From NCBI GenBank assembly GCA_964022115.1, contig CAXIBC010000085.1, positions 1 through 11,277 on the forward strand: a stretch of 11,277 bases of DNA, written 5' to 3'. The translations under genes and the position numbers were made by a program. The notes under the pieces were generated by a model, which saw only the letters and a list, made by a program, of their open reading frames with translations, ran no database searches and was not told where the DNA came from. This document shows, piece after piece, positions 1-6,617 of this stretch; the stretch's first letter is position 1; each line of letters opens with the position of its first letter. Source of the stretch: Oleispira sp964022115. Lineage in GTDB: Bacteria > Pseudomonadota > Gammaproteobacteria > Pseudomonadales > Oceanobacteraceae.

Positions 1-1
1 T

Positions 2-31
2 GAAAAGCAGCAACAAGCGTTAAATAGCTAA
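2..31 (+). CDS. Possible C-terminal tail of a gene entering from the left (unidentified)
   Basis: The frame starting at base 2 is open to a TAA at 29-31 and would encode a tail ending QQQALNS. A strong terminator begins 20 nt after this stop, which is the layout expected for a plus-strand gene converging on crc. In pseudomonads rph (RNase PH) lies close to crc, so rph is a candidate, but nine residues cannot identify it. The other plus frames also stop early, so this could be non-coding. Confidence 0.25.
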   Translation, partial: EKQQQALNS

Positions 32-50
32 TTTCACTTGTTATAAGCTA

Positions 51-90
51 CAAAAAAGCCCAAGTCAGTAAACTGACTTGGGCTTTTTTG
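51..90. terminator. Bidirectional intrinsic terminator at the 3' end of crc
   Basis: A near-perfect palindrome: a 19-bp stem (51-69 with 72-90), realistically closed by a TAAA loop. It has a GC-rich core (GCCCAAGTCAG / CTGACTTGGGC) and six A residues on the left that become a U-run on the opposite strand, so it can stop transcription both ways. It lies 36 nt past the crc stop codon and would also serve a plus-strand gene entering from the left. Confidence 0.93.
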
Positions 91-125
91 TATATTTTGC
101 ACAAGGATTTAGGCTTCAGTACACC

Positions 126-899
126 TTATTCATCGTCGAATTCATATTCAACCAGAACAGGGGCATGATCACTGAATACTTGATCGCGTAATATCTTGGC
201 TTCAACGACGTATTGGCGCAGATCTGGAGTACAGATTTGATAATCAAAGCGGAAGCCTTCGTTATTACGGCGACGGGCTTCTTCATTGGGCCAATAAGTG
301 AATTGGTTTTCACCAAAGTTGGCTTCACGAAATGCATCAACAAATCCCACGGGGCCAAAAGCTTGGTCTAGAAAAGCACGCTCTTCTAATAAAAACCCAG
401 GCTGATCCTGTTGCTGACGCCAATTGGCAACATCGATCGTTTTATGAGCCGCCTCGAAGTTGCCACAGAAAATAAAGTCGCGGCGTTTGCGGCGAGTCTT
501 TTTCAAATGATTCAAAAACTCTTGCTGAAATGCGAGCTTATCTTCTAGGCTATGGAAAGCGTCTTCTTTCGGAAACAAAATACTGCCGATACTAACGTGT
601 TCAAAGTCTGCTTGAATGTAGCGACCTTGAAAATCACACCCAGCAAAGCCTAGCCCAGTCATAATTGCTTTGGGCAATTCGCGGGTATAGATAGCGACAC
701 CTGAGTAGTCGTCGGTTTCCCCTTCAAAAAAATAGCCATTATATCCATCAGGATATAATACGCTGTCGGGCAGCTTGTATTCTCTATCTAGGGTATTTTG
801 GATGCACACAACATCCGCTTGCTCTTCATTCAGCCATTCGAAGAGCCCTTGTTCCGCGGCTTTTTTTAAGCCGTTAACGTGTAGGCTGATGATCCTCAT
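126..899 (-). CDS. crc: Catabolite repression control protein Crc
   Basis: The product is 257 residues, matching the roughly 259-residue Pseudomonas Crc, which works with Hfq to repress translation of catabolic mRNAs when preferred carbon sources are present. It has the exonuclease III/EEP fold. The N-terminal MRIISLHVNG, a central TRRKRRDFIFCG (about 135-146) and the C-terminal SDHAPVLVEY (243-252) are Crc-like. Catalytic positions are degraded: Asn35 stands where exonucleases have Glu (QNT), and the usual GDxN is GNFE (146-149), while Asn9, Asp219 and His245 remain. This fits a binding protein rather than a nuclease. The frame is open for 33 codons further upstream, but the start at 899 is chosen because it has AGGAA at a 6-nt spacing and gives the family N-terminus. 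It is divergent from pyrE and ends at the terminator at 51-90. Confidence 0.95.
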   Translation of the reverse strand: MRIISLHVNGLKKAAEQGLFEWLNEEQADVVCIQNTLDREYKLPDSVLYPDGYNGYFFEGETDDYSGVAIYTRELPKAIMTGLGFAGCDFQGRYIQADFEHVSIGSILFPKEDAFHSLEDKLAFQQEFLNHLKKTRRKRRDFIFCGNFEAAHKTIDVANWRQQQDQPGFLLEERAFLDQAFGPVGFVDAFREANFGENQFTYWPNEEARRRNNEGFRFDYQICTPDLRQYVVEAKILRDQVFSDHAPVLVEYEFDDE

Positions 900-1016
900 A
901 CATGGTTCCTGCATACTGAAGAGTGTATGATACCTGATCCTAGTGGATCTAGGGTAACTTCTGGTAAGGATTCTCTGTTGCTGAAACCAGAACAGCAATA
1001 TTTATTAAGGCTTATT
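900..1016. promoter_or_regulatory. Divergent crc-pyrE control region with an imperfect dyad
   Basis: This 117-nt gap must hold the promoters for both divergent genes. A dyad lies at 931-956: GATCC (936-940) and GGATC (945-949) flank TAGT, and TACC (931-934) and GGTA (953-956) extend it with unpaired bases between. It could be an operator or only a small hairpin. The pyrE ribosome binding site AAGG is at 1007-1010. I see no convincing pair of -10 and -35 boxes, and no hairpin with a U-run of the kind used for pyrimidine attenuation upstream of pyrE in enterobacteria. Confidence 0.45.
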
Positions 1017-1661
1017 ATGCAAAACTATCAACGTGACTTTATTGAATTTGCCATTAAACAAGGTGTTTTGAAGTTTGGTGAGTTTACACTTAAATCGGGT
1101 CGAGTAAGCCCTTATTTCTTCAATGCCGGTTTGTTTAATACCGGTAAAGCCTTAGCAGAGATCGGTCGTTTCTATGCCGCCGCCCTTGAAAACTCTGGGG
1201 TTGATTATGATGTTGTTTTTGGCCCAGCGTACAAGGGTATTCCTCTTGCTACAACCCTGAGCGTAGCTCTTTTTGATCAATATGGAAAAGATGTTCCGTA
1301 TGTTTTTAATCGTAAAGAAGCCAAAGCGCATGGCGAAGGTGGCACCTTAGTAGGATCGGCGTTAGAAGGCCGCGTTTTAATTGTGGATGATGTGATTACG
1401 GCGGGCACGGCTATTCGTGAAGTGATGTCTATGATCGCCGCGGCTCCTGCGGCAGTTCCCGCGGCAGCCCTTATCGCCCTTGATCGACAAGAAAAAGGCA
1501 AAGCAGAAGAATCGGCCATTCAAGAAGTTGAGCGTGACTATGGCATTCCAGTGATTAGTATTGTTAAGCTAGAGCAAGTATTGGCTTACGTGGCCGATCA
1601 GCCAGAATTAAAACAATATGCCGCATCGATAGAAGCATATCGCGAAAAATACGGAGTATAG
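1017..1661 (+). CDS. pyrE: Orotate phosphoribosyltransferase
   Basis: The cytoplasmic enzyme joins orotate to PRPP to give OMP, the fifth step of UMP synthesis. The product is 214 residues (E. coli 213). Visible signatures are the N-terminal FGEFTLKSGRVSPYFFNAG (about 21-39), the flexible catalytic loop RKEAKAHGEGG (99-109) and the type I PRTase PRPP-binding motif VLIVDDVITAGTA (120-132), followed by LDRQEKG (155-161). The frame is open further upstream, but Met at 1017 has AAGG 6 nt before it and gives the family N-terminus. A DUF4124-like gene follows after 2 nt, indicating an operon. Unlike E. coli, rph does not lie immediately upstream, so rph-coupled attenuation is not expected here. Confidence 0.97.
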   Translation: MQNYQRDFIEFAIKQGVLKFGEFTLKSGRVSPYFFNAGLFNTGKALAEIGRFYAAALENSGVDYDVVFGPAYKGIPLATTLSVALFDQYGKDVPYVFNRKEAKAHGEGGTLVGSALEGRVLIVDDVITAGTAIREVMSMIAAAPAAVPAAALIALDRQEKGKAEESAIQEVERDYGIPVISIVKLEQVLAYVADQPELKQYAASIEAYREKYGV

Positions 1662-1663
1662 GT

Positions 1664-2296
1664 ATGAGGCTCGTAACGGGCGCTTTAATATTAGTCTTAT
1701 TAAGCCCAGTGGCTTTTGCAGCTAAGCTATATCGTTTTAACGTGGACGGCCAGATGATCATTAAGGATCATGTTCCTCCTGAATATGCGCAAATGGGCTA
1801 CGATATTTTGAACGATCGTGGTCTCGTGATTAAGCAGGTTAAGCCTGCCCCTACGGCTGAGGAATTGGCCGCAATTGCCGCACAAAAAGCGATTAAAGAA
1901 GCCCGACTCGAGCGCATTCGCCTGCGTCGTGAAGCGGACCAGGCCCTGTTACGAGTTTATTCTAAGCCTAAAGATGTTGAGCGTGCTCGTCAGCGTAAAG
2001 TTGATAATATCGATGGTTATATTAGTTTACAGCAGCATCGTATTGTCACGTTAACTGAAAAACTAGAGCGAGCCCAAGCCCGAGCGGCGAACCAAGAGCG
2101 TGCTGGCAGAGATGTCCCAGTTGAAATGCGCTTGGAGATTGCTCAGTTGCAAAACCAGATTCGTGACAGTCATAGCAATATTAAAATACGCAAAACCGAG
2201 AAGTTAGAAAGTACCAAGGTTTTTGCTGAAGAATATGCTCGCATGCAGATATTGATGAAGCATCCCCCTGGCACCTTAGAATCTGAATTACCGTAA
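1664..2296 (+). CDS. Exported DUF4124-like protein with a long coiled coil, function unknown
   Basis: The product is 210 residues. Residues 1-19 form a signal peptide: Arg2, a hydrophobic core (LVTGALILVLLSPV) and an AFA cleavage motif before Ala20, so the mature protein should be periplasmic. Residues 20-57 (LYRFNVDGQMIIKDHVPPE, then DRGLVI) resemble the small beta domain DUF4124, usually of the form Y-x-W-x-D-x-x-G. Residues about 64-195 are strongly charged and rich in Ala, Glu, Arg and Gln with heptad character, indicating a long helix or coiled coil. Translation is probably coupled to pyrE: the gap is 2 nt and GGAG (1653-1656) lies inside the pyrE end. I recall a similar small gene beside pyrE in pseudomonads. 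I cannot assign a function; an envelope scaffold or interaction role is speculation. Confidence 0.85.
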   Translation: MRLVTGALILVLLSPVAFAAKLYRFNVDGQMIIKDHVPPEYAQMGYDILNDRGLVIKQVKPAPTAEELAAIAAQKAIKEARLERIRLRREADQALLRVYSKPKDVERARQRKVDNIDGYISLQQHRIVTLTEKLERAQARAANQERAGRDVPVEMRLEIAQLQNQIRDSHSNIKIRKTEKLESTKVFAEEYARMQILMKHPPGTLESELP

Positions 2297-2297
2297 A

Positions 2298-2326
2298 TAA
2301 AAAAGGAGCTTAAAGCTCCTTTTTTA
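2298..2326. terminator. Bidirectional terminator between the pyrE operon and slmA
   Basis: The arms are TAAAAAAGGAGCT (2298-2310) and AGCTCCTTTTTTA (2314-2326), perfectly paired around a 3-nt loop, with A- and T-runs on either side. It starts 2 nt after the stop of the DUF4124-like gene and ends 2 nt before the stop of slmA, so one hairpin closes both convergent units. Confidence 0.93.
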
Positions 2327-2328
2327 TT

Positions 2329-2931
2329 TTAGTTCGTCGCGCGTAATAGTTGAGAACTAATTAAAGACCATTGCTCTGGCCAGTGTGCGGTCGGCTTTAC
2401 ATTGAATTCGGTGCGTACATATTGTCGAATACGACCTTCTACTAAAGCATTCAGCATATTGGCACAGGCCGCTAATGGGATGCTAGAAACCCTCTGCTCT
2501 CTCAGTTCGGCTTCTCGCAGTATTTGCTTGAGTTGCGTTTCTAAGCGTTCAAAGAACTGATGAATTCGCTGACGTAAGCGATCCGTTTCGCCAGCCAAAG
2601 CATCTCCTGCTAATAAACGACACATACCTGGATTCTTTTCCGCAAAAGTGAGTACCAAGGTCATGGTTTTTTCACAACGCATATCGGCTTCTGGAAAGTC
2701 TTGTAGAATTCGATTGGTGCGAGAAAAGATGGCGTCTTCTATGTACTCAATCAGGCCTTCAAACATTTTTGCCTTACTTGGGAAGTGGCGATAAAGTGCC
2801 GCCTCAGATACACCAACGGTTTTAGCAATATTCGCCGTAGTGATTTTACCACCCGGGTTTATTTCTAGCATGTGCACAACCGCTTGCAATATCTGCTCGC
2901 GCCGCGAAATTTTCACTTCGGTTTCGCTCAT
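2329..2931 (-). CDS. slmA: Nucleoid occlusion factor SlmA (TetR family)
   Basis: The product is 200 residues (E. coli SlmA 198). SlmA binds specific chromosomal sites and antagonises FtsZ assembly over the nucleoid, so the septum does not cut unsegregated DNA. The N-terminal TetR helix-turn-helix spans about 12-51, with the highly conserved VSEAALYRHFPSKAKMF (41-57). The C-terminal part matches SlmA specifically: IEYIEDAI (61-68), RLRQRIHQFFERLETQLKQ (118-136), EGRIRQYVRTEF (165-176) and the final WSLISSQL (188-195). The upstream AGGAA, next to the argB stop, gives a 6-nt spacing to the ATG. argB ends 13 nt before this start, so the two are probably cotranscribed and coupled. In E. coli slmA lies between dut and pyrE, so its local placement differs. 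Confidence 0.95.
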   Translation of the reverse strand: MSETEVKISRREQILQAVVHMLEINPGGKITTANIAKTVGVSEAALYRHFPSKAKMFEGLIEYIEDAIFSRTNRILQDFPEADMRCEKTMTLVLTFAEKNPGMCRLLAGDALAGETDRLRQRIHQFFERLETQLKQILREAELREQRVSSIPLAACANMLNALVEGRIRQYVRTEFNVKPTAHWPEQWSLISSQLLRATN

Positions 2932-2944
2932 AATGTATTCCTGA

Positions 2945-3847
2945 TTATGACTTGCGATTGGTGATGAGCGTACCTACACCTTCATCGGTGAATAATTCCA
3001 ATAAAGTGGAATTAGGTACGCGACCATCGATAATATGAGCACTGGTTACGCCTGCGTGAACGGCGTCGAGGGCGCATTGAATTTTAGGTAACATGCCACC
3101 ATAAATCGTGCCATCAGCGATTAGCTCATCGACTTCTTGAGTGCTAAGGCCGGTTAATACTTCGCCACTTTTATCTTGTAGGCCAGAGATATTGGTGAGC
3201 AATATTAACTTTTCTGCGCGTAATACTTCAGCAACCTTGCCGGCCACAAGATCGGCATTAATATTGTAAGACGCGCCATCCGCATCAACACCGATAGGTG
3301 CAATCACTGGGATAAAATCACTCTGCGATAGCATATCGAGTACTTGTGTATTCACTCGAGTCACTTCACCCACATGGCCAATGTCGATAATTTCAGGCTG
3401 TTGCATATCGGGAGATTGTTTGGTGACGTGCAATTTCTTGGCATGTAAAAGCTGGCCGTCTTTGCCGGTTAAACCAATGGCTTTACCACCATTTTGGTTG
3501 ATTAGGTTAACGATGTCTTTGTTAACCAATCCACCTAGTACCATTTCAACTACGTCCATGGTTTCCGTGGTGGTGACGCGCATACCATTCACAAATTCAC
3601 TTTTGATATTAAGCTTTTCTAATAATTCACCAATTTGAGGGCCACCACCGTGGACAACAATCGGGTTAATACCAATCAGCTTCAACATCACCATGTCGCG
3701 AGCAAAGCTGTTTTTTAAGGTTTCATCCGTCATGGCGTTGCCGCCATACTTTACTACGATCGTCTTGCCACTGAATTTTTGCAAATAAGGAAGTGCTTCG
3801 CTAAGCACCTTAGTCGTGATTACTGCTTCTTTGCGACTCAACGGCAT
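2945..3847 (-). CDS. argB: Acetylglutamate kinase, probably the arginine-sensitive type
   Basis: This enzyme phosphorylates N-acetylglutamate, the second and often controlling step of arginine synthesis. The product is 300 residues. Motifs in order are KYGGNAM with Lys33 (33-39), VVHGGGPQI (64-72) for phosphate binding, NGMRVT (87-92), YNINADLVAG (194-203), LLTNISG (216-222) and YGGMLPK with Lys255 (249-255). The N-terminal stretch of about 25 residues before the kinase core (LSEALPYLQKFSGKT) is absent from the 258-residue arginine-insensitive E. coli enzyme. In arginine-inhibited hexameric enzymes, as in Pseudomonas aeruginosa, it forms the helix that interlaces dimers, so feedback inhibition is inferred. 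AGGA lies 10 nt before the ATG, a slightly long spacing. slmA follows 13 nt after the stop. Confidence 0.96.
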   Translation of the reverse strand: MPLSRKEAVITTKVLSEALPYLQKFSGKTIVVKYGGNAMTDETLKNSFARDMVMLKLIGINPIVVHGGGPQIGELLEKLNIKSEFVNGMRVTTTETMDVVEMVLGGLVNKDIVNLINQNGGKAIGLTGKDGQLLHAKKLHVTKQSPDMQQPEIIDIGHVGEVTRVNTQVLDMLSQSDFIPVIAPIGVDADGASYNINADLVAGKVAEVLRAEKLILLTNISGLQDKSGEVLTGLSTQEVDELIADGTIYGGMLPKIQCALDAVHAGVTSAHIIDGRVPNSTLLELFTDEGVGTLITNRKS

Positions 3848-3882
3848 GAGAAAGAAATCCTAATAAATAAAAGAATGAAATA

Positions 3883-3924
3883 AAAAAATGAACTAAGCGG
3901 CGCATTATAGCTTGGCCGCTTAGT
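3883..3924 (-). terminator. Intrinsic terminator downstream of algC
   Basis: On the minus strand ACTAAGCGGC pairs with GCCGCTTAGT (plus-strand arms 3892-3901 and 3915-3924) around a 13-nt loop. After 2 nt (plus-strand 3890-3891) comes an A, and then the U-run given by the A stretch just left of the stem. It lies about 70 nt after the algC stop and before argB, so it should reduce read-through from algC into argB. Confidence 0.7.
3904..3909 (-). promoter_or_regulatory. Candidate -10 box for argB-slmA inside the terminator loop
   Basis: The loop of the preceding hairpin reads TATAAT on the minus strand, a perfect sigma-70 -10 hexamer. Transcription would begin near 3897, about 50 nt before the argB start. 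No good -35 box is present at 16-18 nt (ATGATT is the closest at 17), and there is no TGn extension, so an activator or chance is possible. A transcript starting here would carry only the distal arm of the stem and so could not form the terminator. Confidence 0.45.
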
Positions 3925-3995
3925 AGAATCATCCATCGAATGAGGAAGAGTGATAAAAATTGCTGAATCTCCAAGCTTAAGGCTTGAAGATCGTT

Positions 3996-6494
3996 CTAAA
4001 ATGGGAGTTGCAGCTCAGGGGCGTGCTGTTGTAATGCCGTTTTATAAAGCTGTTGAATGCGCGAAAGCGCTTCTTGGTCATCACCGGCAAAGCGTAAGGT
4101 CAATTTAGCGCTGGTATTGGAGGCTCGCACTAAGCCCCAGCCATCGGCAAAGTCTGAACGAATACCATCTATGGTGGATACTCGCGCATCTTGTTGCAGG
4201 CTAGGCTCAGAAGCTAAGCGTTGAATGATATTAAATTTTTGCTGTTCATCCGTATCTATGGTGATTTCTGCAGTAGAAATATCATCAGGGAATTCGCTAA
4301 AGATTTGTGACACAGATTCAAACTGCTGGCTGATTAGCTCTAATAATCTTGCACTAGCGTATAAGCCATCATCAAAACCATACCAGCGATCACGGAAATA
4401 AATATGCCCACTTAACTCGCCACCTAAGGCCGCATTTAACTCCTTCATTTTAGCTTTCATTAAGCTATGGCCTGTTTTCCACATGGTGGGGCGCCCCCCA
4501 CACTGGGTAATGAAGTGATTTAGGCGGCGAGATGATTTGATGTCATAAACCACATCACAGCCGGGCTGACGGCTAATAACATCTTTCGCTAAGTACATAA
4601 GCAGGCGATCAGGCAGGATGATATGGCCTTTTTCGTCAACCACCGCAATACGATCGCCATCACCGTCATAAGCAATACCGATATCGGCTTTATGTTTTAT
4701 AACCGAATTTTTTAGTGCGGCTAGGTTGATTTCATTACTAGGGTCTGGGGAGTGGTTAGGGAAGTTACCATCAACATCGCAAAAGAGAGGAATAACCTCG
4801 AGCCCCATGGTTTTTAATAATTGCAGGCCAATGGGGCCAGCAATGCCATTACTGCCATCCAATACGACCTTGAGTGGACGACTTAACTGAATATCAGTTT
4901 GAATACGATCGAGATAAGCTTCATAGATATCTTGGCTTTCGACCTGCCCTTGCCCATGGCGATAATCCTGGCGCTGAATCCTATGATACAGCGCCATCAG
5001 TTGTTCTTTGGTTAAGGTTTGCGAATCGATAACAATTTTGAAACCGTTAATATCGGCATCATTGTGGCTACCCGTGACGATAATACCGTTATGGTTATCC
5101 AACTCATGGCAAGCATAATATAAAGCCCCAGTCGTCACGGCTCCTAGACTAATGACATTGCAGCCTGTGGTTAATAACCCTTGTTGCAGGGCTTGGGCGA
5201 GCTCAGGGCTCGACAAACGTCCGTCCCAGCCAAGGATGATGGTACTTTCACCACGTATCAGTAACTCTGTACCTAAGGACAAGCCGATTTGCTCAGCTAC
5301 CTCTGCCGTGAGGTTCATAGGCACAGTTCCACGTAGGTCATACGCGCGGAAGATCTCTTGGCCGACGTCGACTTTTTCATGTTCATCGACCATAGCTTGA
5401 GGAATTGCCGCATCCGAGTGTTTCACGGTTTTTTTTCTTAGGCTGCTCTTAGTCGTGCTCGTTGATAAATCAATTTGCTGCTTTTCTCGTATTGTTGGTA
5501 TCTGTGATTCATCTTCTTCGACTATCCTAGTAATGCCTTTTGAGCCCGCTAGGTGCGCCATGGCCTTAGCTAGGTCATAGAAAAGCTTGAGATCAAATTT
5601 GGGCCACTCATTCTCACCTTTGCGAAATAGCGAACGCACATAATTAAGCAGCCTTAATTGGTTTGCCTCTATTTCTCGCTTTTGCAACCAGGTGAGAATC
5701 AGTAGGGTGAAGAAGGTGCCTAATAACGCAACGACCCAAGGTGTCACTATGGTTGCGGTTGAAAGTTGCGGACGTGTATCTGCAGGGATGAAGGTTAGAT
5801 ACCAATAATCATTGATTGATTCCGTGACTATGGTTAATTGCGAGTCTGCTTGTTTGCCAATTTCAAATACCTGCAAGCCTTGCTGCGGGTCGTCGCGTAA
5901 AATTTGGCGTGTCGAAATAAGGCCATACTTAGCCGCGGCGCCAGAGCGCAGCTGGTCTAACCAGTCGGCACCATATTCAATCAACAAAATCCCTATGATC
6001 GCCTGCGAATAGTCTTTGATGGGCGTTGCTAGATAAAAGTGCATCTTGCCATTCAGCTGCACGGCTTCTAATGGAAATTCTTTGCCGTTAAGAGTGCTCG
6101 TGGCTAATTCTTGAACCGCAAAGCCGAGTTTATCTTGGAGGCCAAGAGCGCTTATATTATCGAGAATGAATATTTGCTCAGAGCCTGTGATTAAAGATTT
6201 TAGGGTGCGCTTCCAGCTGAGATCTTTTTCTTCAAGGTAGCTGATGGTATTAAAGTGACGGGCGGCATTCTTTTGCTGTATTTGTGTCTCAGCCAGTTTA
6301 ATTCTTAGGCTATGAGCCATTTGTTGCGCCATGGCTTGGGCGTATTCTTTATCTAAGCTGGCTTGGGCAAATAAATTGACTTGCAAGCTTTGCATGGAAA
6401 GACCAAAGGAAATAAATAACAAGGCAACCCAGATGCCGAGTCGATTATAAAACGCCAATGTGCGCTTGGGTGCTTTCATTTCCACTGCCATCAT
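3996..6494 (-). CDS. algC: Phosphomannomutase/phosphoglucomutase AlgC with an N-terminal membrane sensor-like module
   Basis: The C-terminal part, about 380-832, is a complete alpha-D-phosphohexomutase that interconverts the 6- and 1-phosphates of mannose and glucose for alginate, LPS and other surface sugars. It has FRAYDLRG (382-389), the phosphoserine loop TGSHN with Ser476, the metal loop DGDGDR (610-615), the sugar loop GGELSGH (691-697) and the phosphate-binding RASNT (790-794). The first 370 residues are extra: a transmembrane helix at about 18-36, an extracytoplasmic region at 37-248 resembling a sensor ectodomain, a second helix at about 249-270, and a charged Ser/Thr-rich linker at about 325-375. 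The enzyme should therefore face the cytoplasm, tethered to the inner membrane. GAGGAA precedes the ATG; Met2 is also possible. An internal Met368 lacks a ribosome binding site. The Pseudomonas protein is usually described as 463 residues, though I recall extended annotations there. Confidence 0.93.
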   Translation of the reverse strand: MMAVEMKAPKRTLAFYNRLGIWVALLFISFGLSMQSLQVNLFAQASLDKEYAQAMAQQMAHSLRIKLAETQIQQKNAARHFNTISYLEEKDLSWKRTLKSLITGSEQIFILDNISALGLQDKLGFAVQELATSTLNGKEFPLEAVQLNGKMHFYLATPIKDYSQAIIGILLIEYGADWLDQLRSGAAAKYGLISTRQILRDDPQQGLQVFEIGKQADSQLTIVTESINDYWYLTFIPADTRPQLSTATIVTPWVVALLGTFFTLLILTWLQKREIEANQLRLLNYVRSLFRKGENEWPKFDLKLFYDLAKAMAHLAGSKGITRIVEEDESQIPTIREKQQIDLSTSTTKSSLRKKTVKHSDAAIPQAMVDEHEKVDVGQEIFRAYDLRGTVPMNLTAEVAEQIGLSLGTELLIRGESTIILGWDGRLSSPELAQALQQGLLTTGCNVISLGAVTTGALYYACHELDNHNGIIVTGSHNDADINGFKIVIDSQTLTKEQLMALYHRIQRQDYRHGQGQVESQDIYEAYLDRIQTDIQLSRPLKVVLDGSNGIAGPIGLQLLKTMGLEVIPLFCDVDGNFPNHSPDPSNEINLAALKNSVIKHKADIGIAYDGDGDRIAVVDEKGHIILPDRLLMYLAKDVISRQPGCDVVYDIKSSRRLNHFITQCGGRPTMWKTGHSLMKAKMKELNAALGGELSGHIYFRDRWYGFDDGLYASARLLELISQQFESVSQIFSEFPDDISTAEITIDTDEQQKFNIIQRLASEPSLQQDARVSTIDGIRSDFADGWGLVRASNTSAKLTLRFAGDDQEALSRIQQLYKTALQQHAPELQLPF

Positions 6495-6617
6495 GTTTCC
6501 TCTATTTATTATTATTATAGATTAGCAGGAGGTTGTGAGATTGATGCTCTTTAGGCACCTTTAAATTGCGCGCCTTTAAATAAAGACGCTGAATTATCAA
6601 TCCTCCTGCTTTAGAGG
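6495..6617 (-). promoter_or_regulatory. dut-algC spacer with a long-range inverted repeat and candidate promoter
   Basis: AGCAGGAGG at 6524-6532 is exactly complementary to CCTCCTGCT at 6602-6610. Pairing resumes after a 7-nt bulge between ATTGAT (6540-6545) and ATCAAT (6596-6601), making about 15 bp around a 50-nt interior. The interior has a 9-bp direct repeat, CCTTTAAAT, at 6558 and 6573. On the minus strand TATAAT (plus-strand 6514-6519) lies 19 nt before the algC start; its -35 match is poor. The algC ribosome binding site GAGGAA follows. The arms lack a flanking U-run, so this is not a standard terminator. Confidence 0.5.

Noticed and set aside
927..1016. N-terminal extension of PyrE by 30 residues
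   Set aside because: The extra residues are not PyrE-like, and Met at 1017 has the ribosome binding site and the family N-terminus.
2329..3847. SlmA binding site near its own gene
   Set aside because: I found no match to the GTGAGTACTCAC-type palindrome in the window.
5391..5393. Internal start (Met368) giving a short soluble AlgC
   Set aside because: No Shine-Dalgarno sequence precedes it and the long frame has a good one; left open as a test in the findings.
6502..6600. A 32-codon minus-strand leader ORF after AGGAGG
   Set aside because: The TTG start is only 1 nt from AGGAGG, the product is unremarkable, and the frame could be open by chance; kept only as part of a finding, not as a gene.
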